Origin: Actinomycetota bacterium
GTDB taxonomy: Bacteria > Actinomycetota > Nitriliruptoria > Nitriliruptorales > Nitriliruptoraceae
Direction: 5' to 3'
DNA length: 51,000 nucleotides
Assembly (NCBI GenBank): GCA_017852335.1
Contig: JAFMLG010000002.1
Coordinates: forward strand, 38,849 to 89,848
Positions 14,221 through 23,281 of this stretch are shown piece by piece. The notes below the pieces were generated by a model, which was not told where the DNA came from, did no database searches, and worked only from the letters and a program-made list of their open reading frames with translations. A program made the translations under genes and the position numbers. Each line of letters begins with the position of its first letter. Positions within the stretch are counted from its first letter, which is position 1.

Positions 14221-17200
14221 TCAGCCGACGACCCGGCCGTAGCGGTGGAGCGTCCGGCTGATCGCCTGCTCGCGCAGCAGCCGGCCCAGCTCGATGTCGC
14301 CGCTGGCGACGACGGGCGCGACGACCACGCGCAGCCCGGCCTCCTCGCACGCCGCGCGCAGCGCGACCTCGACGGCGCCGACGACGCGGACGACCGCCTG
14401 CTCGAGCTCGGGATCCCCCGTGGCGACGCGGGCGGCGAGGCCGGCGTCCGTCTCGACGACGGTCGACGGGGTCGCGACGCCGACGGCCCGTGCCGCCGCC
14501 GCGACGAGCCCGCCGTCGACGTCGGGGTCGATGCTCGCCCGCGCGGGCGCACCCGTCCGGTCGGCGGCGGCGAGGACGCGCGCGACGTCGCGCGCCGAGG
14601 CGCCGGCGCCGACGCGCACGACGACCGCGCGGTGCGGCAGGTGCCGGAGCGCGTTGCGCTCGACGCGCAGCCCGGTCGCGTCGTGCTCCCCCGCGTACCG
14701 CAGCGACCAGGCCCGCTCGTCATCGGCCCGGGCCCACCCCAGCCACGCGACGTCGTCGAGGGCGGCGACCTCGGGACCGTCGGACCACCGGCCGAGCTGC
14801 GCGACGTACGCCGGTCCGCCGGCCTTCGCGCCGGGTCCGACCGCGGACCGCTTCCAGCCGCCGAAGGGCTGGCGCTGGACGATGGCGCCGGTGATGTGCC
14901 GGTTGACGTAGGCGTTGCCGACCTCGACCCGGGCCAGCCACCGCTCGACCTCGTCGTCGTCGAGGGAGTGGATGCCGCCGGTCAGCCCGTACCCGGTGCC
15001 GTTCTGCCAGGCGATGGCCTCGTCGAGGTCCCGCGCGTGCATCAGCCCCAGGACCGGCCCGAAGCACTCGTGGGTGTGGAAGTGCGACCCGGGCCGGACA
15101 CCCGTCTTGATGCCCGGCGTCCAGAGGTGCTCGTCCGGGCCGACGCCCGGGGCATCGGTGACGCGTCGGGGCTCGACCAGCCACGCCTCCCCCGCGTCGA
15201 GCGTCGTGAGGTGCCGCTCCAGCGGCCCGCGCGGCGGTCCGATCAGGCGGTTCAGGTGCGTCGAGAGGTCGTGCGCCGGCCCGACGGAGAGCGACGTCGC
15301 CGCGTCGACGAGCTGCTCGAGGAACCGCCGCGACGTCGCGACGTCGCCGACGAGGATGCCGAGCGAGGCGGCCGAGCACTTCTGGCCGGCGTGACCGAAG
15401 GCGCTGCGCACGAGGTCCGCCGCCGCGAGGTCGAGGTCGGCCGACGGCGTGACGATCAGCGCGTTCTTCCCGGACGTCTCGGCGAGCAGCTCGAGGTCGC
15501 CGCGCCAGCCCCGGAACATCCGGGCGGTCTCGAACGCGCCCGTCAGGACGACCGCGTCGACGTCCGGGTGCGTCACCAGGTGGCGACCGGTGTCGTCATC
15601 GGGCACGCGGAGCAGCTGCAGCAGATCGGCGTCGACCCCGGCGGCATGGGCGGCCGCCACGATCACCTCGGCGCATCGCGGGACCTCCGGGGCGGGCTTC
15701 AGGATCGCGGCGCCACCGGCGGCCAGGGCCGCCAGCGCGCCGCCGCCGGGGATCGCGACGGGGAAGTTCCACGGCGGCACGACGAGGACGACCCGGTGCG
15801 GCGCGAACGCGGCGCCCGGGACGGCCTCGAGGTCGAGCGCGCGGTCGGCGTAGTACCGGGCGAAGTCGATCAGCTCGCTGATCTCGGGGTCGGCCTCGCC
15901 GATCGTCTTGCCGCCCTCGGCCATCATCGCCGTGAGCAGCTCGCCGCGGCGGGCCGCCAGCTCGCGGGCGACGCGGCGCAGGACCTCGCGTCGCTCCGCG
16001 GCCGGGACGGCCCGCCACCGCTCGCCGGCGGCCCGCGCGGCCGCGACGACGGCGTCGACGCGACCAGGGTCGGTGACCAGCGGCGCGACGGGCACGACGC
16101 CGGCGGCCGCCGTCCGCGCGACGTCGAGGGCCCAGGCGCGGTTCGCGGCCAGCGCGGGGTCGGTGTCCGGTTCGTTGACGAACGTCGGGGACGCGTCGGT
16201 CGCGACGACCGTCGGGTCCTCGGCGCCGCGCCGGCGGTCCTGCGTGCGGCGCGGGGCGGTCGCGACGGTGTGACGGAGGGCGAGCGAGGCCCGGAACCGC
16301 TCGGCCTCGTCGGCCAGCGCGGTGGCGCCGTCCTCGGCCGCCAGCACCGTGCGCAGGAAGTTCTCGGGACTGGCCACCTCCTCGAGACGACGGACCAGGT
16401 ACGAGATGGCGACGTCGAAGTCGGCGGGGTCCACGACCGGCGTGTACAGCCGTACCCCGCCGGTCGCCTCGCGGACCGCCCGGGCCGGTCCCGGCGCCAT
16501 GCCCTGGAGCATCTCGACGTCGAGCCGGTCGGCGACGCCGCGGGCCTCGGCCAGCGCGACGGTCCAGGCGACGTCGAGGAGGTTGTGGCTGGCCAGCCCG
16601 ATGCGGGCCCCGACGAGCCGCTCGGGATGCAGCGCGGCGTCGACGAGCCGCTCGAAGCTGGCGTCGGTCTCGCCCTTCGTCGCGTACGGGGCCCGGGCCC
16701 AGCCGCGCAGCTCGGACTCGACCCGCTCCATCGAGAGGTTCGCGCCCTTGACGAGGCGGACGCGCAGGTCCGCCCCTCCGGCCGCGCTGCGCTCGGCCGC
16801 GAACGCCAGCAGCCGCTCGAGCGCCGCGTGCGCGTCGGGGAGGTAGGCCTGGAGCACCACGCCGGCGCGGAGGTCGCGGAACTCCTCCTCGGCCAGCACG
16901 CGGAGGAAGACGGCGAGCGTCAGGTCGAGATCGCGGTACTCCTCGACGTCGAGGTTCACGAACACGGGCGGATCGGCGGCCAGCGCCGCCCGGTACAGCG
17001 GCCGCAGCTCGGCCGCGACCCGCTCCACGGTCGCGTCGAGGTCCCAGACCAGCAGCTGGGCCGCGATCGAGGACAGCTTCACCGAGACGTAGTCGACGTC
17101 GGACCGCGCGATCAGCGCGACGGTGGCGTCGCGCCGGGCGCGGGCCTCGCGGTCGCCGAGGACCGCCTCGCCGAGCAGGTTGACGTTCAGGGTCCCGCCG

Positions 17201-17691
17201 ACGGCGTCGCGGGCCCGCGTCAGGCGGGGGCCGAGCCGGTCCGGCGACGCGTCGAGGACGAGGTGACCGACGAGGTCCCGCAGCCGGCGCCGGGCCAGCG
17301 GGACCACGACGCCCGGCAGCGCGGGGGCGGCGAGCGCGCCCAGCCCCAGCAGCCCCCGGTCGACCGGGGCGAGGAAGTCCGCGCCGGCGACCGCGGCCGT
17401 CAGCCCGTCGTCGCCCACGACGACGCGGCGCAGGGCGCCGGCCGCGACCCGGTCGCTCTCGGCCCGCGTCACGCGGTCGACGAACCCGACCGCGAGGTCC
17501 AGGCCGGGCTCGGAGGCGACGAGCCGCGCGAGCTGACGGCCGGTCCGTCGTTCGACCCGCGAGACCGAGGTCGCGCCGGCGAGCCACCGGCCCGCGGTCG
17601 CGACGGCGGCGTCGGCCAGCGCGTCGGCCGCGGGGTCCGTCGGGGCGGGGACCGGGGGGACGTCCGCCGGGGTCGTCGCGTGGTCCGGCAC
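14221..17691 (-). CDS. putA: Bifunctional proline dehydrogenase / P5C dehydrogenase
   Basis: This 1156-residue enzyme oxidises proline to glutamate through P5C. The FAD-dependent proline dehydrogenase barrel (about 60-450) shows VNLLGEAVLGD, YVSVKLSSIAAQL, LQAYLPDAH, RLVKGANLSMERVE and LYTPVVDPADFDVAISYLVR followed by the RRLEE signature. The NAD-dependent aldehyde dehydrogenase part (about 490-985) has PPWNFPVAIPGGG, LLAETSGKNALIV (Glu) and GHAGQKCSAASLGI with catalytic Cys772. A C-terminal region of about 150 residues resembles the truncated aldehyde-dehydrogenase-like domain of long PutA proteins. There is no N-terminal ribbon-helix-helix DNA-binding domain, so it is not an autorepressor. 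GTG 17691 has GGAG upstream; the frame runs farther, but only repetitive Arg/Pro sequence lies there. It is divergent from the binding protein at 17808, beside amino-acid transport genes. Confidence 0.95.
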   Translation of the reverse strand: MPDHATTPADVPPVPAPTDPAADALADAAVATAGRWLAGATSVSRVERRTGRQLARLVASEPGLDLAVGFVDRVTRAESDRVAAGALRRVVVGDDGLTAAVAGADFLAPVDRGLLGLGALAAPALPGVVVPLARRRLRDLVGHLVLDASPDRLGPRLTRARDAVGGTLNVNLLGEAVLGDREARARRDATVALIARSDVDYVSVKLSSIAAQLLVWDLDATVERVAAELRPLYRAALAADPPVFVNLDVEEYRDLDLTLAVFLRVLAEEEFRDLRAGVVLQAYLPDAHAALERLLAFAAERSAAGGADLRVRLVKGANLSMERVESELRGWARAPYATKGETDASFERLVDAALHPERLVGARIGLASHNLLDVAWTVALAEARGVADRLDVEMLQGMAPGPARAVREATGGVRLYTPVVDPADFDVAISYLVRRLEEVASPENFLRTVLAAEDGATALADEAERFRASLALRHTVATAPRRTQDRRRGAEDPTVVATDASPTFVNEPDTDPALAANRAWALDVARTAAAGVVPVAPLVTDPGRVDAVVAAARAAGERWRAVPAAERREVLRRVARELAARRGELLTAMMAEGGKTIGEADPEISELIDFARYYADRALDLEAVPGAAFAPHRVVLVVPPWNFPVAIPGGGALAALAAGGAAILKPAPEVPRCAEVIVAAAHAAGVDADLLQLLRVPDDDTGRHLVTHPDVDAVVLTGAFETARMFRGWRGDLELLAETSGKNALIVTPSADLDLAAADLVRSAFGHAGQKCSAASLGILVGDVATSRRFLEQLVDAATSLSVGPAHDLSTHLNRLIGPPRGPLERHLTTLDAGEAWLVEPRRVTDAPGVGPDEHLWTPGIKTGVRPGSHFHTHECFGPVLGLMHARDLDEAIAWQNGTGYGLTGGIHSLDDDEVERWLARVEVGNAYVNRHITGAIVQRQPFGGWKRSAVGPGAKAGGPAYVAQLGRWSDGPEVAALDDVAWLGWARADDERAWSLRYAGEHDATGLRVERNALRHLPHRAVVVRVGAGASARDVARVLAAADRTGAPARASIDPDVDGGLVAAAARAVGVATPSTVVETDAGLAARVATGDPELEQAVVRVVGAVEVALRAACEEAGLRVVVAPVVASGDIELGRLLREQAISRTLHRYGRVVG

Positions 17692-17756
17692 GGGGGGGCT
17701 CCGTCCGCCGTGCCGCGGCGACGGGGCCCGCCGCCGGCGCACCGGCTCCGCGGGCG

Positions 17757-17778
17757 AGGGTAGGTACGTCGTTACGCT
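17757..17778. promoter_or_regulatory. Divergent -10 boxes between putA and the binding-protein gene
   Basis: On the minus strand TACCCT (17762-17757) lies about 65 bases before the putA GTG. On the plus strand TACGCT (17773-17778) lies 29 bases before GTG 17808. Neither has a good -35 box. The 116-base intergenic region would hold both promoters. Confidence 0.35.
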
Positions 17779-17807
17779 GCCGCGAACCGGTCCGGAGCGG
17801 TGCGAGG

Positions 17808-19142
17808 GTGTCCAGGACGTCACCACGGCGTGGTCGCGCGCGCGACGACGTGCGGGGCCGCCGCGCCGTCGTCCTCGCCGCGGCGCTCGCCGTCGGGCTC
17901 GCGGCCTGCGCGCCCGAGCCGCTGCCGGAGCCGGAGCCCGAGCCGGTCCGCGTTGACGAGACGCTCGGCGTCGTCCGGATCCCCGACGGCGGCGAGCTGC
18001 AGCTGCGTCTCGTCGTCGACGCGACCGGCGACGACGCGCGCGCCGCGACGGTGGTGGCGGCCGCACGGGCCGCGCTCGAGGACTTCGGACCGGTGCAGGG
18101 CGTGCCCGTCGCGCTCGGCGCCCCCCTCGACGGCGGCTGCAGCGTGACGGGCGGGACCTCCGCCGCGGTCGCGGTGGTCGCGGAGGGCGCGGTGCTCGGC
18201 GTGGTCGGGCCGACCTGCGACGCGACCCTGGCGGGCGCCGCACCGACGCTGGCCGAGGCCGGCCTGGTCGTCGTCTCGCCCGGTGTCGTCACGCCGGACT
18301 TCACGCAGGTCCCGCTCGGCGTGCCGGGTCCCGACCGGGTCGAGGGGCTCCTGCGGACGGCGCCGAACCTCCTCCTCGAGGCCGTCGGGGCCGCCCGGTT
18401 CGCCTTCGAGGAGCTCGGCCACGACCGCGCCGCGACGGTCACCGACGGCACGGCCGGCTCCGAGGCCCTCGCCGCCGCGTTCACGACCGCGTTCGAGGAC
18501 CTCGGCGGCACGGTCGTCGCGGCGGAGCGCCTCCCCGAGGATGTGGACGCCGACCTCTTCCCCATGCTCGAGACGATCGCGTCCGAGGACGTCGCCGTCG
18601 GCTGGCTGCCCGTGGCGCCGGACCGCCTCCCGGCGCTGTCCGGCACGTGGGCGTCCGGGGTGCGGCTCGGCAGCACGGTCCGCATCGCCCCGAGCACCTC
18701 GGCGCACCCCGACGTCCTGGCCGACGACCGCAGCGCGGGCCTGCACGTCACCCGACCGCTGCTGACGCCGGACGAGGCGACCAACTCGGTGACCGGGATG
18801 GCCGCCGGCCCGGTCCTCGAGCGCATCGCCGGCCTCCTCGCCGAGGACGACGCGGAGGCCGCCCCCGTCACCGGCTGGTGGGCACCGGCCTACGACGCGA
18901 CCGTCCTGCTGCTGCGCTCCATCGACGACGTCTCCATCCTCGACGCCGACGGCAGCCTCGTCGTCAGCCGGGCCGAGCTCCGGGTCGCGCTCGCGACCGC
19001 GGTGATGGGCGGGCTCTCGGGCCGGATCGCCTGCGACGACCTCGGCGACTGCGGGACGACCGCCGTGGAGATCCGGCTCCGCGGCCTCGAGGGGGGCACG
19101 GACCCGGCCGAGCTCCCGCTGGTCCACCTCGTCCTGCCCTGA
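17808..19142 (+). CDS. Type-1 periplasmic-binding-like lipoprotein (LIVBP fold)
   Basis: This 444-residue lipoprotein has lipobox VGLAAC (Cys34) followed by a Pro-Glu repeat linker (PEPLPEPEPEPV). The remainder resembles substrate-binding proteins of branched-chain amino acid/amide ABC transporters. Features are LGVVGPTCDATLAGAAPTLA (the G-P-x-C/S segment of the first lobe), LVVVSPGVVTPDFT, FEELGHDRAATVTDG, and WWAPAYDATVLLLRSID near the second lobe hinge. It is more divergent than the LivK protein that follows, and it may be a receptor or a second binding protein with different ligand range. The start is GTG 17808 with GAGG directly before; another start downstream is possible. It is divergent from putA, which makes a proline- or amino-acid-related role plausible (inference). 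Confidence 0.75.
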   Translation: MSRTSPRRGRARDDVRGRRAVVLAAALAVGLAACAPEPLPEPEPEPVRVDETLGVVRIPDGGELQLRLVVDATGDDARAATVVAAARAALEDFGPVQGVPVALGAPLDGGCSVTGGTSAAVAVVAEGAVLGVVGPTCDATLAGAAPTLAEAGLVVVSPGVVTPDFTQVPLGVPGPDRVEGLLRTAPNLLLEAVGAARFAFEELGHDRAATVTDGTAGSEALAAAFTTAFEDLGGTVVAAERLPEDVDADLFPMLETIASEDVAVGWLPVAPDRLPALSGTWASGVRLGSTVRIAPSTSAHPDVLADDRSAGLHVTRPLLTPDEATNSVTGMAAGPVLERIAGLLAEDDAEAAPVTGWWAPAYDATVLLLRSIDDVSILDADGSLVVSRAELRVALATAVMGGLSGRIACDDLGDCGTTAVEIRLRGLEGGTDPAELPLVHLVLP

Positions 19143-19157
19143 CCCGACGGGGTGGGC

Positions 19158-19176
19158 TCGGGCCGGACGGGCCCGA
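19158..19176 (+). terminator. Possible terminator hairpin
   Basis: TCGGGCC (19158-19164) and GGCCCGA (19170-19176) form a perfect 7-bp stem with a 5-base loop, 16 bases after the stop at 19142. No T run follows. It may end the transcript before the livK promoter. Confidence 0.3.
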
Positions 19177-19202
19177 CCCGAGCGGTCCCGCCGGGCTCCT
19201 AC

Positions 19203-19208
19203 TACCCT
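19203..19208 (+). promoter_or_regulatory. -10 box for livK
   Basis: TACCCT lies 96 bases before the livK ATG, leaving a leader of roughly 90 bases. No clear -35 box. The same hexamer is found before the mrp operon. Confidence 0.35.
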
Positions 19209-19303
19209 TGTCGGCGGCCCGGGTTCACGGGCCCTCCCCTGACGCACCGCCTCCGCGCGGGCACGGTCGTGCGGGAGCCAGCAGGACCCAAGGAGTCGAC
19301 CCG

Positions 19304-20602
19304 ATGAGGTTCACCCGAAGCAGCAGGGCCGTCGCGGCCCTCGCCGCCCTCGCCCTCACCGTCGCCGCGTGCGGCGCCGAGGAGGAGGCGGCCGAGGAGA
19401 CCACCGAGGCCACCGAGACCACCGAGGAGTCCACCGACGAGGCGCCGGCCGATGCCGGGTCGCTCCTCCTCGGCTACCTCCTCCCCGAGACCGGCCAGCT
19501 GGCCTTCCTCGGTCCCCCGATGATCTCCGGCGTCCAGCTGGCCGTCCAGGAGATCAACGACGCCGGTGGCCTGTTCGGCGCCGCCGTCGAGCTGATCAGC
19601 GCCGACGAGGCCGGTGACGCCGGTCGCGCCGCCGAGGAGGGCAACCGCCTCCTGGCCGCGGGCGTCGACGCCATCGTGGGTGCCGCCTCGACGTCCATGA
19701 CCCTCTCGGTCATCGACGCCGTGACCAGCGCCGGGGTCGTCCAGTGCTCGCCGTCCAACACGGGCATCGGCCTGACCACCTACCCGGACAAGGGCTACTA
19801 CTTCCGCACCGCGCCGAGCGACGTGCTCCAGGCGCCGGTCCTCGCCGAGACGATCCTGAACTCGGGCGCGGCCAACGTCGCCGTCGTGGCGCGTGCGGAC
19901 GACTACGGCCGTCCGTTCATGGAGGAGACCGTCGCGAACCTCGAGTCGCGCGGTGCCACCGTCACCCTGCAGGAGGCGTACGACCCGGAGTCGGCGACCT
20001 TCGACTCGGTCGTCGAGGCCATGCTGAACTCGGGCGCGGACGCCTACGCCGTCATCTCGTTCGTCGAGGGCGCGCAGATCGTCTCGGGCCTGCTGGCGGC
20101 CGGCGTCGCGCCGACCGCGATCTTCGGTGCCGACGGCATCGCGGGCGCGGCGTTCGCGGACAACTTCTCGGGCCCGGAGGTGCTGGAGGGCATGACCTTC
20201 ACCGCGCCGACCGCGCTCGTCCCGCCGGACTTCGAGGCCCGTCTGCTCGAGTTCAACCCGGACCTCGTGGACTTCCTGTTCGCGCCGAACTCGTACGACT
20301 GCGTCAACCTGATCGCCCTCGCGGCGGTGCAGGGCGGCTCGACCGACGCGGCGACGATCCGGGACAACATGATCTCGGTCTCGACGGGTGACAACGTCTG
20401 CACGACGTTCGCGGAGTGCCTGCCGTTCCTCGAGGCCGGCGAGACCGTCGCGTACCAGTCGTCCGCGGGCGGCGCGCTGAACCTGATCGAGGTCCGTGAG
20501 GGCGGCGGCGAGCCGTCGCAGGGCACGATCGAGGTCAGCAAGTGGGTCGACGGCGAGTTCACCTCGCAGGGCCTGGTCACCGGCAACCTGCTGGTCGACT
20601 GA
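19304..20602 (+). CDS. livK: Branched-chain amino acid type ABC substrate-binding lipoprotein
   Basis: This 432-residue binding protein has signal and lipobox LTVAAC (Cys23), an acidic Glu/Thr linker (24-45), and the LIVBP fold. Its first-lobe landmarks are LGYLLPETGQLAFLGPPMIS, VQLAVQEINDAGGLFG and DAIVGAASTSMTLSVIDAV; FAPNSYDCVNLIALAAVQGG comes later. It delivers substrate to the LivHMGF permease encoded on the opposite strand (20678-24573). ATG 19304 has AAGGAG eight bases upstream, a strong start. Codon use is highly biased, consistent with strong expression. The gene has its own promoter and a clear terminator. The ligand could be a branched amino acid, an amide or urea; residues do not settle this. 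Confidence 0.92.
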   Translation: MRFTRSSRAVAALAALALTVAACGAEEEAAEETTEATETTEESTDEAPADAGSLLLGYLLPETGQLAFLGPPMISGVQLAVQEINDAGGLFGAAVELISADEAGDAGRAAEEGNRLLAAGVDAIVGAASTSMTLSVIDAVTSAGVVQCSPSNTGIGLTTYPDKGYYFRTAPSDVLQAPVLAETILNSGAANVAVVARADDYGRPFMEETVANLESRGATVTLQEAYDPESATFDSVVEAMLNSGADAYAVISFVEGAQIVSGLLAAGVAPTAIFGADGIAGAAFADNFSGPEVLEGMTFTAPTALVPPDFEARLLEFNPDLVDFLFAPNSYDCVNLIALAAVQGGSTDAATIRDNMISVSTGDNVCTTFAECLPFLEAGETVAYQSSAGGALNLIEVREGGGEPSQGTIEVSKWVDGEFTSQGLVTGNLLVD

Positions 20603-20624
20603 CCCGAGGGATCCATCCGGGCGG

Positions 20625-20652
20625 GGGCCCGCGGCCGCGAGGTCGCGGGCCC
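20625..20652. terminator. Bidirectional terminator between livK and livF
   Basis: GGGCCCGCG (20625-20633) pairs with CGCGGGCCC (20644-20652) in a 9-bp perfect stem with a 10-base loop. TCCCCTTTCCCC follows on the plus strand. It lies between the convergent livK and livF genes. Confidence 0.6.
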
Positions 20653-20677
20653 TCCCCTTTCCCCGGTCGAGCCCGGG

Positions 20678-21409
20678 TCAGCGCGCCTTCGCGAGCGTCC
20701 CGAGGTACAGCTCGATGACCTTCGGGTCCTCGAGCAGCTCACGGCCGGTCCCCGTGTGGGCGTTGCGGCCCTGGTCGAGGACGTAGCCGCGGTCGCAGAT
20801 CTGGAGGCAGGTCCGGGCGTTCTGCTCGACCATCACGACCGAGATGCCGGCGTCGTTGATGCCCTCGATGCGGTCGAAGACGCCGTCCTGGTTCGCCGGC
20901 GAGAGGCCCGCCGACGGCTCGTCGAGCAGCAGGACCTTCGGGTCCATCATGAGCGCCCGACCCATCGCGACCATCTGGCGCTCGCCGCCCGAGAGCAGCC
21001 CGGCCCGCTGCCGGGCCCGGTCGGCCAGCAGCGGGAAGATCGAGCAGACGAAGGCGTACCGCTCGGTCCACGCGTCGGGGCGGAGGTACAGCCCCATCTC
21101 GAGGTTCTCGACGACCGAGAGGCTCGGGAAGACGTTGCGGACCTGCGGCACGTACCCGACCCCGCGCGACACGAGGTCGTGGGCCGGCATGCCGGTGATG
21201 TCCTCGCCGCCGAGCTGGACGCTGCCGGAGCGGACGGGGACCAGGCCGAAGATGGTCTTGATCAGCGTCGACTTCCCGGCGCCGTTCGGTCCGATGATCC
21301 CGACCAGCTCGCCCCGACTCAGCGTCAGGCTGCAGCCGTTCAGGATGTCGACGTCCGGGACGTACCCGGCGATGACGTCGCGGGCCTCGAGCACGAGCTC
21401 CCCGCTCAC
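20678..21409 (-). CDS. livF: ABC transporter ATPase LivF
   Basis: This 243-residue ATPase of a branched-chain amino acid type importer carries Walker A GPNGAGKST, Q-loop VPQ, signature LSGGERQMVAMGRALM and Walker B VLLLDEPSAGLS. The following SVVMVEQNA is the H-loop region; as usual in LivF the glutamine-asparagine form (EQN) is present. Start is GTG 21409, overlapping the livG stop by four bases (GTGA) with a GGGGG stretch upstream. It is last in the order livH-livM-livG-livF on the minus strand. ATP hydrolysis occurs at the inner face of the membrane. Confidence 0.95.
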   Translation of the reverse strand: MSGELVLEARDVIAGYVPDVDILNGCSLTLSRGELVGIIGPNGAGKSTLIKTIFGLVPVRSGSVQLGGEDITGMPAHDLVSRGVGYVPQVRNVFPSLSVVENLEMGLYLRPDAWTERYAFVCSIFPLLADRARQRAGLLSGGERQMVAMGRALMMDPKVLLLDEPSAGLSPANQDGVFDRIEGINDAGISVVMVEQNARTCLQICDRGYVLDQGRNAHTGTGRELLEDPKVIELYLGTLAKAR

Positions 21410-22308
21410 GCCGTCCCCCTCTCGTGCGGCGGCCGCTTCCGCGGCGGACGGTCCCGACCGTGGCTGGCCCCCAGATAGGCGTCGATGACGGCCTCGTCGG
21501 ACCCGATCGACTCGGGCGGGCCCTCGGCGATGACGCGCCCCTCCGCGAGGCAGACGACCCAGTCCGAGATGTCGAACACGACGTCCATGTCGTGCTCGAC
21601 GAACACGACCGTCCGGCCCTCGCGGTCGCGGAGGTCCTTGACGTGCCCGAGCAGCGACTGGGTCAGCGCGGGGTTCACGCCGGCCATCGGCTCGTCCAGC
21701 ATGACGAGCGACGGCTCGACCATCAGCGCCCGCGCCATCTCGAGCAGCTTCCGCTGGCCGCCGGACAGCGTCCCCGCGAACTGGTCGCGCATGTGGTCCA
21801 GCTTGAACCGGACGAGCAGCTCCTCGGCGCGCTCGCGCAGCGCCGCCTCCTCGCGGCGCCACGCCGGCGCGAGGAGCGCCAGCGACAGCCGCTCCCCCGC
21901 CTGACCCGCCCCGCCGAGCATGAGGTTCTCGAGGACGGTCATCCGGCTCAGCGCCTTCGTGAGCTGGAACGTGCGGACCATGCCGCGCCGCGCCACGGCG
22001 TACGCCGAGGTGCTCCCGAGGGGCTCCCCGTCGAACGACCAGGTCCCGGCGTCGGGGGTGTCGAACCCGGTCAGCAGGTTGAACAGCGTCGTCTTCCCGG
22101 CGCCGTTCGGCCCGATCAGTCCGGTGATCAGGCCGCGCTGGATCTCGAGGTGGGCGACGTCGACGGCGGTGACGCCGCCGAAGGACCGGCGGAGCCCGTC
22201 GACGACCAGCACCGGGTCGGGCTTCGCGACGCCCGGCTCGCGGGCGACGCCGGCCAGGGGGCCGATCGTGCGACCGGACCCGGCGGGGACGTGGGCGTCA
22301 GCGGACAT
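21406..22308 (-). CDS. livG: ABC transporter ATPase LivG
   Basis: This 300-residue ATPase is the partner of LivF. Walker A is GPNGAGKTTLFNLLTG, the signature LSGGQRKLLEMARAL and Walker B LVMLDEPMAGVNPAL; VVFVEHDMDVVF is the H-loop. The insert between Walker A and signature (about residues 90-160) is typical of LivG. The N-terminal 25 residues are extra and may be flexible. ATG 22308 lies inside the last codons of livM (11-base overlap), so the genes are coupled. Confidence 0.95.
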   Translation of the reverse strand: MSADAHVPAGSGRTIGPLAGVAREPGVAKPDPVLVVDGLRRSFGGVTAVDVAHLEIQRGLITGLIGPNGAGKTTLFNLLTGFDTPDAGTWSFDGEPLGSTSAYAVARRGMVRTFQLTKALSRMTVLENLMLGGAGQAGERLSLALLAPAWRREEAALRERAEELLVRFKLDHMRDQFAGTLSGGQRKLLEMARALMVEPSLVMLDEPMAGVNPALTQSLLGHVKDLRDREGRTVVFVEHDMDVVFDISDWVVCLAEGRVIAEGPPESIGSDEAVIDAYLGASHGRDRPPRKRPPHERGTA

Positions 22309-23281
22309 CGAGGCGGAGCTCCTCCCGGTCGCCGAGGATGCCCTGCGGTCGGAACACCATCAGTGCCATCAGCAGGGCCCCGACCACGATCAGGGTGGTG
22401 GCGCCGACGGCCTGCCCGGCCGAGACACCGGGGATGACCCCGGACTCGACCACGGTCCGGACCCCGGACTGGAGCCCCGTGATCAGGAACCAGAACAGGA
22501 CGGTGCCGGCCAGCGGCCCCACGGCGGTCGCGGTCCCCCCGAGGATGACCATCGTGAACGCGAAGAACGTGACCTGCGGCAGGAACATGTCGGGCTGGAT
22601 CGTCTGGAGCGAGAGGACGAACACCATCCCGCCGATGCCGCCCAGCACGCCGCCGAGGATCAGGCTCTGCATCTTGTAGAGGAACACGTTCTTCCCGAGA
22701 CTCCGGGCCGCGTCCTCGTCCTCGCGGATCGACCGCAGCACGCGGCCCCAGGGACTGCGCATCAGTCGGTGGACCGCGATCGAGAGCAGCACGGCGACCC
22801 CCCAGCCGACGGTCATCGCCCACATGCGGTTCCCGCTGAACGCGAGCGCCCCGAGGTAGCGGTCGCCGGGGAACGGCGAGACCGCGTAGAACTCGCCGGC
22901 GAACTGGCGCAGGCCGTACACGCCGCCGGTCACGTCCTCGCTGGTCGAGTTCCGGCTGAGGAACCGCAGGATCTCGGCTGCCGCGATGGTGGTGATCGCG
23001 AGGTAGTCGGCCCGGAGCCGCAGCGTCGGCGCCCCGAGCAGCAGCGCCAGCACGACGGCGGCCGCGAGCCCCGAGAGCAGCCCGACCCAGAGCGGCTGGC
23101 CGTACACGGCGACGGGGATGGCCAGGCCGTACCCGCCGACCAGCATGAACCCGACCTGCCCGAAGTTCAGCAGTCCCGTGTAGCCGAAGTGGATGTTCAG
23201 ACCGATCGCGAGCAGCGCGTACGCCGCGGCCGTCGGCCCGATGGCGGCGCGGAGCGCGTCGAAGACGACCGTCTCGATCAT
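22298..23281 (-). CDS. livM: ABC transporter permease LivM
   Basis: This 327-residue inner-membrane permease has about nine hydrophobic segments. The LivM landmark GYTGLLNFGQVGFMLVGGYG is near residues 33-52, and SPWGRVLRSIREDEDAARSLG is the cytoplasmic coupling (EAA-like) loop. VILGGTATAVGPLAGTVLFW and FRPQGILG at the C-terminus also fit. ATG 23281 overlaps the livH stop by four bases (ATGA). It pairs with LivH to form the channel. Confidence 0.94.
   Translation of the reverse strand: MIETVVFDALRAAIGPTAAAYALLAIGLNIHFGYTGLLNFGQVGFMLVGGYGLAIPVAVYGQPLWVGLLSGLAAAVVLALLLGAPTLRLRADYLAITTIAAAEILRFLSRNSTSEDVTGGVYGLRQFAGEFYAVSPFPGDRYLGALAFSGNRMWAMTVGWGVAVLLSIAVHRLMRSPWGRVLRSIREDEDAARSLGKNVFLYKMQSLILGGVLGGIGGMVFVLSLQTIQPDMFLPQVTFFAFTMVILGGTATAVGPLAGTVLFWFLITGLQSGVRTVVESGVIPGVSAGQAVGATTLIVVGALLMALMVFRPQGILGDREELRLDVR

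Noticed and set aside
14214-14224. CGTTCGTCAG after putA as another operator copy
   Set aside because: Only half of the 13-mer, located at the 3' end of a gene, with no promoter boxes.
14221-18243. PutA starting upstream of 17691
   Set aside because: The extra residues are Arg/Pro-rich and overlap the divergent lipoprotein gene; GTG 17691 has a ribosome binding site.
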